NCBI GenBank assembly: GCA_907165135.1
Contig: OU015566.1
Location: 3,970,501 to 4,034,500 of the forward strand
DNA: 64,000 nt
From: Oikopleura dioica
Lineage: Eukaryota > Chordata > Appendicularia > Copelata > Oikopleuridae
Reading direction: 5' to 3'
Made by a program: the position numbers and the translations under genes. Each line of letters opens with the position of its first letter. The first letter of the stretch is position 1. The notes beneath the pieces were generated by a model. The model saw only the letters and a list, made by a program, of their open reading frames with translations. It was not told where the DNA came from and did not search any database. This document shows, piece after piece, positions 47,469-58,061 of this stretch.

Positions 47469-47646
47469 TTACTCTGTCTTTTCATTATCGTTCAAATCCG
47501 GCGAAACAAACTCTTCGACAGTTATGTCCGAAACGATTGGCCCACTGATGAATACAGTAGATTCTTGAGCGAAAAGAAATAGTAGTGTACCTGATCTTGT
47601 TATCATCAAAGTCGGAAAAATTCGGACCAAGGACAAATTCCTTCAT
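47469..47646 (-). CDS. Coding-like segment, possible C-terminal tail of the channel gene
   Basis: A block beginning MKEFVLGPNFSDFDDNK (from 47646) and a block ending in an acidic stretch (PIVSDITVEEF, stop at 47469-47471) look coding on the minus strand. They are separated by a 27-nt GT-AG interval that is too short for a safe intron call and leaves the frames one base out. They could be an extra C-terminal exon pair of the DEG/ENaC gene or a separate microprotein. Confidence 0.35.
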
Positions 47647-47775
47647 CTTTTCTCAGGATAAAAAATGAAAAGCTTGCGTCTTCTGGGAACAAACCGCGCC
47701 GCGGTTTCTTATTTATCAATAAAGAAATTATCCAAATCATAATTTTTAATTCGATTAATTTGAAAATTTGTTATT

Positions 47776-50539
47776 TTATCCTGCCTTTTGGAGTCTTCCC
47801 TTTATATTGCATTCTACCAGGAATCGTTTGGTCCTGAATTTTTTAAACAACGAATCAGGGGAGAAGAATCGTACCTCTGGCAGAAATCGATGATAATTTG
47901 CAAGATTTTCACGACGCTAAGCCCTAGAATCAACCCTAAAGAGCCGCCAATATCAGCAAGCATAGCATTGAAGGTGTAAACTGCTTGTTCTTTTTTGACT
48001 GTAACTCGTTCTGAAAAAAGGAGCTTTCAAAATTTTCATAAGAGATGAAATTCCTACCAGCGGTGGTTCTCAAAACCCCAGTCATGTAGTAAAATTCTTC
48101 GGTTTCTGACGCAGAGGGAGCGATTCGGTACTAAAAAGCTTCAGAAATATTTTTAGGGGAAATTTTTTCGAAAATTTTTTTTTGGAAATTTTATGAAGAA
48201 TCTTTTTCCTGGATGTTTTCTTGATGAAATTCGTAGCTCTGGCATGCCGGTTTGCAGGAAACGGTATTTTTCGTCAATCCTAGATTTCGGGAAAAATTGG
48301 GAAAAGGAACATTTTCCTACCTTTTCGCTCGATCACGTGAGCGACGCATTTGACCTGGTCGTAGAAATTGCATTTTCGAACTTCTGGCTTGTCCCTTGAA
48401 TAGCTGTGATATTTGATTTTTCGAAAAAAGGGCGTACACGATGAGAAAATTATGAAGATAGTCGGGTCTGCAGTTGCACAGCGCCACCACCTGGTCGATG
48501 AGCTGTCGCATCTCGCAAGTGCTCTTCTTGTAAATATCCTTTTTGCTGTTTTTAAAGTGCATTATTCTGAATAATTTATTCAGCATTGAAAACAGGGTCT
48601 GAAACGCTCCCTGTTGTCGATAAATCTTGTATTTTCCCTCCAAATGAGACTTGTTGCACGCTCGGTATGGTTTTCCAAGATAAATATTTTTCACCAATTT
48701 GAAATTCACAATCGGAGTCAGTTGCGAGCTAAATTTTGATGCAAATTTTTCACTAAAAAGCTCGTTTTTGAATCAAAAAAATGCCTAAGAGAAATCGCTT
48801 TTGATTCTTCTTCCACTTTATCCTGGGCTCAGCATTTTGACCTGAGTAAAAAACTGACTCAGGACCTGTTTCCTGAGTTTTCGCACCTATTTGAGGAAAA
48901 ATTATCCTAGAATTCTAGATCTTAGATGTTCTAGATCTAGATCTTCTGATCCTTTCTCCTAACCCTGACTCAGGGTCCCTGAGTATGACCTCCAGCCTGA
49001 GTCAGGTTGCCGAGCCCAGACTTGATCTGTATAATAATTGTAATACAAATGGATCCCAAGCATTTGCCCATACCAGCCATAAGTCGAATCAGATTTATTC
49101 AACCCTGAAAATTAGCGATTTCTTCGTCTATTTTCTTACCGATGACGAAGCCCAGGTTATGTTCGGAAGAATTAAGATCAATCCTCGAAAGATGTAAGAA
49201 ATGCTCGCCCTCCACTTCATGGTACAAGTCGAACTCTTCCAATGAGTGTTTTTCTTACATTCATTTTCCCTCTTTTTCCTATAAAAACACCCCCGTTTCC
49301 TAGGCAAATGCCAAGCTTAGTCTTTCGCTGCTTCCAAATATGCGTGCAGTTCAAACTGTCAAACAAGCAATGAAAAATTTTCACATCGGGCATCGTTCTT
49401 CGAAAAAACTCGTCGAGGTCGATTTTGTTGAATTCGTCCCACGAGTTTTTGTCCCAATTCAATGTCGGGTCGGCCGAACCGTAGAAGGCGCGGAGGATGG
49501 TGGTGTTGATCTGGGGGTAGTACTTTTGCAGCTTCCACATTGAATGCATTTGGTAGGAGCACAGGGCGATTTTGGGAAAGGTGGAGACAGCGTCATCTTC
49601 GCGCTGGGTGAAAATGGACGGGTAGTCGTGGTATTTTTTCTAGAGATAGACACATATTTTTTGAGTATTAAGCATAAGTCTGTGAATAATGAAGCAAACA
49701 CAGAGTTTCATTAATCGAATTAGACTTGAGCGGATAAACATAAGGTAATCTTTAATGGTAACCATAGCTGGCTCGTAATCTGTCCAGTACACTGACAATT
49801 CCATACATGTTCTTCGAGGACTCCGTCAACACTTTCATCAAAAAATCGAAAAGTTCAAAACAGCCAAATTTTGTCATCTTCTTGTGCCTGGGAGTGTAAT
49901 TCATCAGAATAACTTGTCCGGAGCCATTTTGTCCGATAAAAATCAAAAAATTAAGCAAAATTGGCACTGTTTCGTCAAAAAAGTCGAATTTTTAAATGCG
50001 ATTTGAATATGTTAGAGTCTGGGGACGGTCGGACTCATTACCAAAATTTTTAGTAGCCCATTATAAAATTTTTGGTCGTCCATTATCAATTAATTTTTTC
50101 TTTTCGCCAAGTTAATAAATAAAACACCCCGAAAGTTTTCTATTATATAGGCGCGGAGCGCACACTCGCTCTTTGAATTAAAAATGTCGACACTTTTTTG
50201 ACGAATTTGGTTATGCATTACCAAAATTGGTAATGGGTTACCAAAATTGGTAATGGGTCACCAATTGGTAATGAGTCCGACCGTTTCCCTTAGAGTCGAG
50301 ATAGACCCCCAAAAAATCTCAAAATTTTGGAAGTCCGAAAATCGATTTTTCGAAAAATGTTGCCTTGGGGCAACAATATTTTTTGAGGAATTCTATAAAT
50401 TAAAAATAGTGGTGTTTCAATAAATTCAATCATGACTTACGATATTGTCAATAATGACTGTCGCGGAGTAGTAAAACCCTCCGACGTAAAACGAAAAAAT
50501 CACAACTAGAAAGAGCTTATTTCGACTCTTGAAAATCAT
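47776..50539 (-). CDS. DEG/ENaC-family sodium channel subunit
   Basis: Ten exons give about 448 residues. Exon 50441-50539 encodes TM1 (KLFLVVIFSFYVGGFYY) with a very short N-terminus. The ectodomain opens FPKIALCSYQMHS, the family's FPAVTIC box. Later parts include KPYRAC, CEMRQLIDQVVALCNC, VRKCNFYDQVKCV and SCKPACQSYEF, the conserved Cys pattern. TM2 has the GGSLGLILGLSVV selectivity region. It should form a trimeric Na+ channel gated by ligand, acid or force; the trigger is unknown. Introns of 34, 35 and 37 nt are present, and one is GA-AG (48131-48220). At the element-bearing intron 48729-49021 the phase is off by one base. The N-terminal His-Gly gating motif was not found, so an upstream exon may be missing. 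Confidence 0.88.
48831..49020. mobile_element. CCTGAGTCAGG-family element in a channel intron
   Basis: The ends CTGGGCTCAGCATTTTGACC and CAGGTTGCCGAGCCCAG are inverted. CTGACTCAGG cores and a run of CTAGATCT units make up the interior. Its right end abuts the donor of intron 48729-49021 almost exactly. Confidence 0.75.
50021..50290. mobile_element. Foldback element with GGTCGGACTCATTACCAA ends
   Basis: Termini GGGGACGGTCGGACTCATTA and TAATGAGTCCGACCGTTTCC are inverted, with ACCAAAATTGGTAATGGGT units inside. It lies in the 801-nt first intron of the channel gene. Confidence 0.75.
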
Positions 50540-50892
50540 CCCTTAAAATCGCTCTTTTTACATCTCTACATCGAAAGAAATACGCGGCAATCATCTTATA
50601 CGCGTTTTCGATGTAATGGTGCGAAAATGATGGTGAATGATATCGCGCGCTAATTTTGCAGAATAAGTGCTTTCGAAATTCAGAGAAAATGAAACGCGTT
50701 TTCAAAGTTCAAAAGCAGACAGATTGCTTGGAATCCTATTTTGTCCCTTCAAAGTATTAATCGACTAAGCTTTCAAAAATCTGAAAATAAGGCTTACCGC
50801 TAATCTGACATGACCTGGATCGAGCACAAAAGGGGGCTCATTTTTGATCATTCACTCGAGAAACGAGAGAAACAAAATTAAAACAAAAAAAT

Positions 50893-51343
50893 ATGCTCGA
50901 TTACATCGTTTTTTATACGTTTGTGTGTATATTTCTTTCTGCTTGCGTTTTTGGTAAGAGCTTTTTTGAGAAATCTTAGTTTAAAAGGCTTTATAAAGCT
51001 CTTTTTGCTGTTTTTGGGGGTTTATCTAACCCCAAAATCGCACTTGAAAATTGTTTTTTCGCCGAAAATTGACGATTTCGCCCTAATTTTGGCAAACATA
51101 TGATTTTTCTTTGTCAAATATTTTTTTAACCTGTTTAACCTGCGAACGCATTAATAACCAAAAATGTGGTGCTTTTAAAAATCTCCATTTTTCGAAGGAA
51201 AAAGCTGACGGGGGTCCTAAGGTAATTTTTTATTAAATATGATTTTAGTCGTGATGATGCTATTCTTCACCGGTGCCCTTCTTTCCCGCCTTGGAATCGC
51301 CAAAAATCGCGATTACAACGAAGAAATCTCCATCGAAATTTAA
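50893..51343 (+). CDS. 51-residue membrane microprotein
   Basis: Two exons, 50893-50953 and 51249-51343, join in phase 1 at GT-AG sites. The product starts MLDYIVFYTFVCIFL and is mostly one or two hydrophobic helices (CIFLSACVFVVMMLFFTGALL), ending with a polar tail (NRDYNEEISIEI). No family was recognised. The 295-nt intron carries a copy of the GTCAACAATTTTC-type element (blocks GGGGGTTTATCTAACC and GCTGACGGGGGTCC). It lies head-to-head with the channel gene. Size and intron make chance less likely, but expression data would be needed. Confidence 0.6.
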
Positions 51344-51612
51344 CCGTTTTCCTTCTTCGAAATCAAATTTGCCTTTTGAAATTAAAAATAAAATGAGTGA
51401 CATAACTGCTGATGTGTTAATCGACCGCGTTGTTGTTTACGCATTCCAGTGCTCATTTTCACGAAATCTTTCCATCTGCTGTTTTCATTGTTTTCAAACA
51501 AATTCCTCAAGCCAACCGCAAGCGAGCGCTGACAAAGACCATTTATATCTCGCCCAGTCGCTGATTTCTCCATCAAACTCAAACTCGAGAATAAAAAAAC
51601 ACACACAGCAAG

Positions 51613-52469
51613 ATGAAACTGACATCCGGACTTCTCTTCGCTTTCGCCGCCGCCCAAGGTGAAGAAGAGCGAAAGAAGAACAACGCCTACGGAGGAAACA
51701 ACAACTACAACAACAACAATTACAACAACAACTACAACAACAACAACAACTACGGATCCGCCTACGGCGATCCCCACTTCATGATCAGCTCCTCCACCCA
51801 GCCCAGCATCTGCTTCGACTACACCCCGGAAGCCGACGCTGAGTTCACCCTTCTCTCCGACGCCTCCTCTGGCCTCCTCATCGAAGCCCACTCCGCCCTC
51901 CGATTGAAGCACGAGACCCACCGACACATCATCATGGACGAGATCAAATTCACCTCCCCCGAAGGCCGAGTCATCTCCTTCGACATCGACGGTGTCCATC
52001 TCAGCGGCTCCGAAGAGAACGCCTCCGACCGACACCCATTCACCGGCGTCCAGACCTTCGGAGACATCTCTTTCGTCACTCACACCGACGCCCACGGTAA
52101 CCACCAGCGAACCCACGTCGAGGTCGGCGATGCCGTCTTCATGGTCCGAGGAAACGCCCGAAAGGTAATCAAAACAAAAATCTTCGATGATTTTTTGGAA
52201 AATCTAAAGAAAAAATCCTCAACCCCCTTTTTCAGGAATCCATGGCTGTCGCCGTTGTCGAGCCAACTGGCCTCTCCGCCGAATCCACCGGCATCATCGG
52301 TCAATTCCTCCGATCCGACGCCTACACCGTCGAAGAGACCTCCAACCTCCACGCCACCGTCACCGCCGGCGGCATGTCCGTCGAGGCCGAGAAGAAGCCC
52401 TTCCATCAGCAACTCGCCTGCTGGGTCGTTGAAGAGGATGCCATGCTCAACATGATCGCCAACATCTAA
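51613..52469 (+). CDS. Secreted protein with ITIH C-terminal (vWD-like) domain
   Basis: Exons 51613-52164 and 52236-52469 give 261 residues. A signal peptide (MKLTSGLLFAFAAAQG) is followed by a Lys/Glu patch and an Asn/Tyr-rich linker of about 20 residues. The rest starts YGDPHFMI and continues ICFDYTPE...LLSDASSGLLIEA and STGIIGQFL. This matches the C-terminal domain of inter-alpha-trypsin inhibitor heavy chains, in which GDPHF and GLLGQF are landmarks. The vWA and VIT domains of true ITIHs are absent. Third positions are mostly C and Arg is CGA, a strong bias unlike its neighbours, so the gene is probably very highly expressed. AATAAA lies at 52560-52565. Likely a matrix component. Confidence 0.85.
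51694..51757 (+). repeat. AAC/TAC repeat encoding an Asn/Tyr-rich linker
   Basis: Units of the form N-N-N-Y are encoded by imperfect AACAACAACTAC repeats, linking the signal peptide to the folded domain. Confidence 0.85.
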
Positions 52470-52835
52470 ATTCGAAAACAAACAAATCGCGATTGTTCTT
52501 CTTCCCTGTTTCTTTTTCTCCTTTCGTGGTGCAATATATAACCTTGGGATTTCAAAAATAATAAATGTGTCACCCACAGGTCATCAAAATTGAAGTCTTC
52601 TATTCAAAAATCAAGGAAATCGCAGGAAAATTATGAAAATATAGACATTTTTTATTTACTTGAAAGAGTGATTGAGCTTTTGTCGGTTTTCAGAAGCAAG
52701 CAGAATTTATGAACAATGAGGGTTGAGAGCGTTGATATCGCGATTTCGAATTTGCCACTGGCACTTTCCATTTTACAGGAGCAGCTTACGCCGCTCGTTA
52801 TTCTAGAAAAAGCGATTAATTATGGCTCTCCTTAT

Positions 52836-55800
52836 TTACTCACAATTTCGGCCGAATTCGCTGATTGCTGGCCTTGCACTTCCATCTGCAAAAAGAGCCG
52901 TGTTCGTAATTTGGCCCCCTACTTCTCAGAAACGCTATTCTTCCTTGATAACTCTGATCAAAGTACGTACTCTCGCCCCACTTGACCTTTTCCTCTTCAT
53001 AAATGATCGGCCTGCCGTAACGATCAATGCACTCCATTTCGATATTTGACGCGTTGTAAGTGTAGAAGAAATCGCCTGGATTTGGGCAAGCGCCCTCGTC
53101 GGCGCAATACGCACCTGTCAGGGGTTTATTTCGAAGTGGCTCCTTCCAGCGGCATTGTTGACGGGTGCAGTAACACTTTCAAGTGGCTCAACCAGCGAAC
53201 AAGAGTTCAAATAGTATGACTCAGTTAGATAAGACTGACTAGGATTAGGGGACTTGGGATACTCATAAGGGGATCCCTAGGGGATCCTAGAGGATTAGCC
53301 GTAAGGGGGTCCCGGGGGTCGGAGCCCCCTTTGCTTTGGGGGTGGGGGTTCGTAGATGGGCCCTTCTTTTCAGCCTTTGAAAGAAAATGGCATATTGTTG
53401 AGCCAATCCTTTAATTTGATTGAATAGCTTAGTGTTCCATAATTCGAGGTATGAATCACATGACCAGGTTGAGAGCACTGTAAGTTGCAGGAATTGTCAT
53501 TACTGATGTCATCACAATTCTACAATGCAAAAATTAACGGATTTCTATTTGAAAAAAGCTCACAATTGGAATGATGTCTTTTGCCAGTCGGATGGATTCA
53601 CGTGGGTTGGGGCAGTATTTGATGCACTCGCATTCGGAGTCGGTGTCCCAGTCCATCGTTCCGAATTTATTCAAAGTGCATTTTGCTGAATTTCCTTTCG
53701 TGCACTGGAGAATCGCATCATCAGGGCACGAAGCGGTTACTATCGAATTCAAGCCGAATCGGGTCGTTTCCTCAAAAATCGATTCTAGAGAAGATGACGA
53801 TAAAAAGCTACCTGGGAGTAGATTAATTCGCCTCCAAGTCGTCTTTCCTTCAAGCTGAAGAGTTTTGGTTCCCCACATGTATTTTTTGAGCAGTGGCAGT
53901 TGGGACGATTCGACCAGCTCCCGTCTGCCAGACAAGTGCTCGAAGAAATTTGACCAATACAAATTGCGATGAGTTCTGTATCTTCTCGATTTTCGCAGAC
54001 TGCTCGGCAGGTCGCTCCCGTTGGAACTTGATAAGCACTAGAAAGAGTCATGTTTTGTTTTTGTTTTTTCTATAATACCTAGCCATTTCATCGCAGTGCC
54101 AATGGTAAGCAGGCTTCTGGGCTTTCTGAGGTAGCTGATTTACATTGCACAACTCAGGTAGACATTTGCATCCTGCGTCGTAGCCAACTTGATCCCAACT
54201 TGAGCCGGCTTGATCCAAAGCGCATTTTAGCGAAAGCTCGTCGCAGCTCAATGCGTAGCCAGGATTACATTTTCCACTGCATCTTTGGCCTTTTTGAGGG
54301 TACTTTTTCGAAAACGCTACTTTTCAATGACGCAGCCTGGCCAAAACTGTCTGCTAGACATTGCCGTTCGTGGCGAAATAAACGGGGCTCCCTGGGAAAG
54401 TCGTCAAATGTCGCCGAATGTCGCCGAACGTCGCCAAATGTCGCTGAATGTTGCCGAATGTCGCCGAATGTCGCTGAATGTCGTCGAATGTCGCCACTTA
54501 TTCTTGAAAAGATGTCGACATTTGGCGACATTCGACGACATTTGGCGACATTTGGCGACTTTCCCAGCGTCGCCAAAATATACAAAAATCATGTTTACCC
54601 TAAACCTTGATCATCACACTCCCAAAAGCCATTGTTTATCTTCGGCTTCTTCGAGCAATCGCCATTATTCCCCTCAATTGGGAACAAAGGAGTTTCTGTC
54701 GATAACGATGTCAAAGACACGGTTGTTGTCTCAGGCGTTGATGAAGTTTGAATCGACGTGGTGACCTCTTCTTCCACGCAAATCGGACTTTTGTCGCCTT
54801 TTGAGAGTAACGATGAATTATTCCGATTTCTCTGTTGAGGAGCTTACGTCTCTTGTTCTTCAAGTTCAAGAAAAGAGGGAAAGAGATGAGCAATTTTTAT
54901 GCATTTTCTTTATTTTAATTGGAGCTTTCTGTAAGTATTTTTTTCTGTCAAAATTCTTTGGAAACCAAAATTCTCGAAATTTCATGGATTTGAAGAAAAG
55001 GGCTCTTTTAGCCAATCAGAAGCAAGTATGGCTCGCTTCAGCCAATTAAAAACGAGAACGACCCCCATCAGATACCCTCTATTCTTCCATTTTTGCTTAT
55101 TATTCATGTGACATTCTATTTATTCAGTCTTCCTGGCGATCTGGATTTTCATCCTCCGAGTCGTTTTCTTCAACCCAAAAAGCGACAAAACAGCAGAATT
55201 CGAAGCAAAAAAGCGATCAACCCTAAAAGGCAGAAGTCGCCAAAATACGATCTGTGTCCAACTTGAAAGCTCAACCAACCCTGAAAAATGAAAAGAATGT
55301 TTCATCCTTAAATGTTACTTTTCCTGAAATATAAATTTCCAAGTCGTAGTCGTACTCCATGAATCCAGGAATGTTCTCAGGGCAGATTTCGCTCGAAATC
55401 GCGTAAGAAATCAGCTGATGAGAGCCGAGAATTCGCGAAATATACCAATGATTCGTCATGTAGTAGAGGTACAGTCCGGAGTTCGACTTGTAAGCGTCTT
55501 TTCCATTGAATTTCGAGTGGAAGGAGTAAAAATCGTTTTCGAGAAAACGACTTGCAGCAACTAAAATCGCAGTCTTCCTCGTCGGATTTATCGGAGCAAT
55601 CAAATTCGCCGTCGCAAATCCGATGTTTGAAAATTCTCTCGCGAGAAATTGGACACGTGACCAACTCGTGGCCGCAGTTTTCTTCGCAGTGGTATTGTTT
55701 GCAGGTTTGAATGATGTCGAGCGTTGTTGGTCGGAGCCGCTGGGTTTGGATCGGCAGATCGGTTTTGCGATCGGTGATTGTTGGGTAGTTGTAGTTTTTC

Positions 55801-58061
55801 GGGTCGCGGGAGAAGTCCCACGAACCGTAGTGCATCACGGAATTGAGTTCGTATTGATCGTTCGTGTCTAGCCAGGCTTCTTCGACAAGAAGCTAGGGAA
55901 AATGAAATGAAAATAAAGAAGCGAAAAAGGACGAATTTTGGGTCGAAAAATGGATACAGCGGCTCGAAGCGACAAATAATCGCGACAAAATTTTGCGTGG
56001 GCGGAAAAACGGCTTCTGATTGGCCGTTAAACGGAATCCAGGCTGCTGATTGGCTGAAAATTCCCAAAATTTTGTCGCGAATTTTTGTCGCTTCGAGCGG
56101 TTATATCCATTTTTCGACCCAAAATTCGTCCTTTTTTCGCTTCTTATTTCTTGTCGAAGATACCTTGAAATTTTTGGCCTTTCCATCAGTAATCCTGTCC
56201 CAATGAATCTTTACATATTCATTCCGATCTGGTCGATTTTGTTCATGATCTCTCCCGAGCGCATGAAATATCTCGTGCAGCGTCACTCCCCTCGTGTAGC
56301 AAGTATCATCGAGCGAAAGCCGCTGGCCAGTTGCTTCGGCTTGTTGAGCGCCGAGAAAGCTCCAACAGCCGCCGCCGTCGACGATGTGGATCTTGTGCTC
56401 GAGTCGCTGCGCTGCGAGACGAGAAATCGGGTCGATTTGAATGCAATTGTTGAATTCCTTATTTATCCAAGCAAAATGCCCGATCACAGTATTTCGATTC
56501 GCGCGAGAAATCGAATGCCGATTGTCGAAATAAACCGGAACCACGTATTTGGAAGTGCTGTGTTTGTAGCCATTTTTATCACTCGTCCCGTTTTTTCCAT
56601 AAAAATCCATCGCTGGCCCATTGGAAATTTATTTTCAACAAGAAGAGCTCGAGAATTTTCGATCGGCTTTCGTCTACTTGATTGTGAGTTTTCTTCGAAT
56701 TTGATGATGTTTTTCGAAGGGAGGAGGATTCCGCGGGAAGCGAATTCGCGATATGTTGCCTTTTTCAAGGCTTTTTGAATGACACAAAAATTATTGAATT
56801 TTTTTTTTTTGTAATTTTTTAAGTAATTTTTGGATAATTTAGTTGATCTGAAAATTTTTTTAATAATTTTTAAATAATTTTTTTAATAATTTTTCTTTCA
56901 ATTAATTTTTTCATTTTTTTAATTTTTAAAAATTATTTATTTATATTTTTTTCCTTGAAAAGAAATTTGAATGAAGCCATTCCTTCGTATAAACAATATC
57001 ATCACTCGTCATCCTAAACTTCGCCAAATATGAAATTCCTCTCGGCCTCGGTCGAAAATACTCCAACCCCTCCACTTGTCGCCCTTTGTAAGATGAAGAA
57101 GAACTCGTCAATCGTTTCTTCGGTTTGCCGTAGCATTTGACTGTCTGTATCTTTTTATTCGGCGACCATTTGCAGGAAACATAGTGGTTGTTGATTTCTG
57201 TACATTCGCAAATGACCTGATCGACGGTGGACTTCATCCCAGGGGGCAACGGACCTGGCATTTTGAATGATTGTCGTATTTTTTGAAACTTTGTTTTCTT
57301 CAAAAGGTTCTTTTTGAGAAAAAAGGGGTCGCGAAAAACGTGAAATTCAGAGAATCTACTAGACATTAAAAACTTTCTAAGGCGTTTAAGAAATTCGAGC
57401 CGGCCAGGAAATCCTTCTCAAGCTAAAAGTATTAAGCATTTGAGAAAATTGATCACTGCCCGAGCAAGGCCTTTTGCTGCATTAAATTAAGGGAGGGGTC
57501 TTTCAAAGGGCTTTGGATTATTTTTAAAGTGAACCTTGATCCTGAGCAGCTGACGAAATTTACAGCGCTTTCGAAGCGGAGACGGTACCAGATTATTGGG
57601 TCAGGGCAGCCAGAACTGAAAAATCAGCCTTTTAGGCAGAAGAAGAAGAAAAATGAAAAAGGCGAAAGTTTGAAAGATTTCCGGGCAGAACCAAAAATTG
57701 AAGCGATTTTCTGAATCTGGATTTTCATTGGCCGGTGAGCAAATACAGCAATCTTATTGGTTATCCGAAAATTCACTTCAAATTGTTGGTTAAGCTCAGG
57801 TTTACGGGACTAAACCAATTGGAAGTGTATTTTTAGATAACCAATAAGATTGCTGTATTTGGCCTATCGGCCAATCAAAACCCTAATCCATTAAATCAAT
57901 TTCATTAATTGGTTTAATCCGATTTCAAGCGAAATCGTATTTCAAAGAACACCAAAATTAAATTAAATAAAGATGGTTCATCAAAATCAAGTTTTCTCCA
58001 AAAATTACCTTGATGCTTCCACACCAAGAAAAGCGCCGAGCAGAATTTTTCTTAGTCTCAT
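52836..58061 (-). CDS. Secreted astacin-LDLa-CCP mosaic metalloprotease
   Basis: About 1,010 codons in ten or so exons. Exon 58009-58061 is a signal peptide (MRLRKILLGAFLGVEAS). Exon 56954-57358 encodes a basic, Cys-containing propeptide region. The catalytic domain (to 56164) has HEIFHALGRDHE, the zinc motif HExxHxxGxxH, and the next exon (55319-55892) has the Met-turn SVMHYGSWDF, so it is an active-site-complete astacin. An LDL-receptor class A module (CDGEFDCSDKSDEEDC) follows, then a Trp/Tyr-rich domain, a Thr-rich linker and several CCP-like modules (CLADGSWSNRPNC). Exon 5 starting at 54831 joins in phase 0. GA-AG introns occur at 53176-53408 and probably at 56953. Single-base homopolymer errors break the frame near 56630, 55540, 54330 and 53810. 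Join of the protease and CCP parts is inferred. Confidence 0.7.
54392..54567. mobile_element. GTCGCCGAATGTC foldback element in an astacin-gene intron
   Basis: CTGGGAAAGTCGTCAAATGTC and GACATTTGGCGACTTTCCCAG are the inverted ends. Between them run repeated GAATGTCGCC units and their complement with a 20-nt loop. The intron acceptor lies exactly at the end of the element. Confidence 0.8.
54813..55291 (+). CDS. Small membrane protein nested antisense in the astacin gene
   Basis: Exons 54813-54930 and 55128-55291 join in phase 1 (GT-AG) to give 93 residues. An acidic, helical N-terminus (MNYSDFSVEELTSLV) precedes one transmembrane helix (CIFFILIGAFFFLAIWIFILRVV) and a basic tail. The layout resembles single-span channel accessory subunits, but no family motif is clear. 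Apart from its first 19 nt, it lies inside a minus-strand intron of the astacin gene (54832-55318). Confidence 0.6.
55917..56144. mobile_element. GCGTGGG-family element with long unique arms, in astacin intron
   Basis: Outer arms GAAGCGAAAAAGGACGAATT and AATTCGTCCTTTTTTCGCTTC flank the usual AATTTTGCGTGGGCGG core and CTGATTGG boxes. The element almost fills intron 55893-56163. Confidence 0.8.
57708..57890. mobile_element. Inverted pair of AATCTTATTGGTTAT elements in astacin intron 1
   Basis: GCAAATACAGCAATCTTATTGG and its complement flank a centre with CTCAGGTTTACGGGAC. It is the same family as the elements at 24,980 and 63,107. Confidence 0.7.

Noticed and set aside
49752-49967. Minus-strand frame with ESSKNMYGI, resembling the N-terminal gating region of DEG/ENaC channels
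   Set aside because: It lies downstream of the TM1 exon within intron 1, in the wrong order for that role, and has no clear acceptor and donor pair.
51382-52116. 244-codon minus-strand open frame over the ITIH-C-like gene
   Set aside because: The extreme C-ending codon bias of the plus-strand gene removes stops from the other strand. The plus strand has the signal peptide, domain and splice sites.
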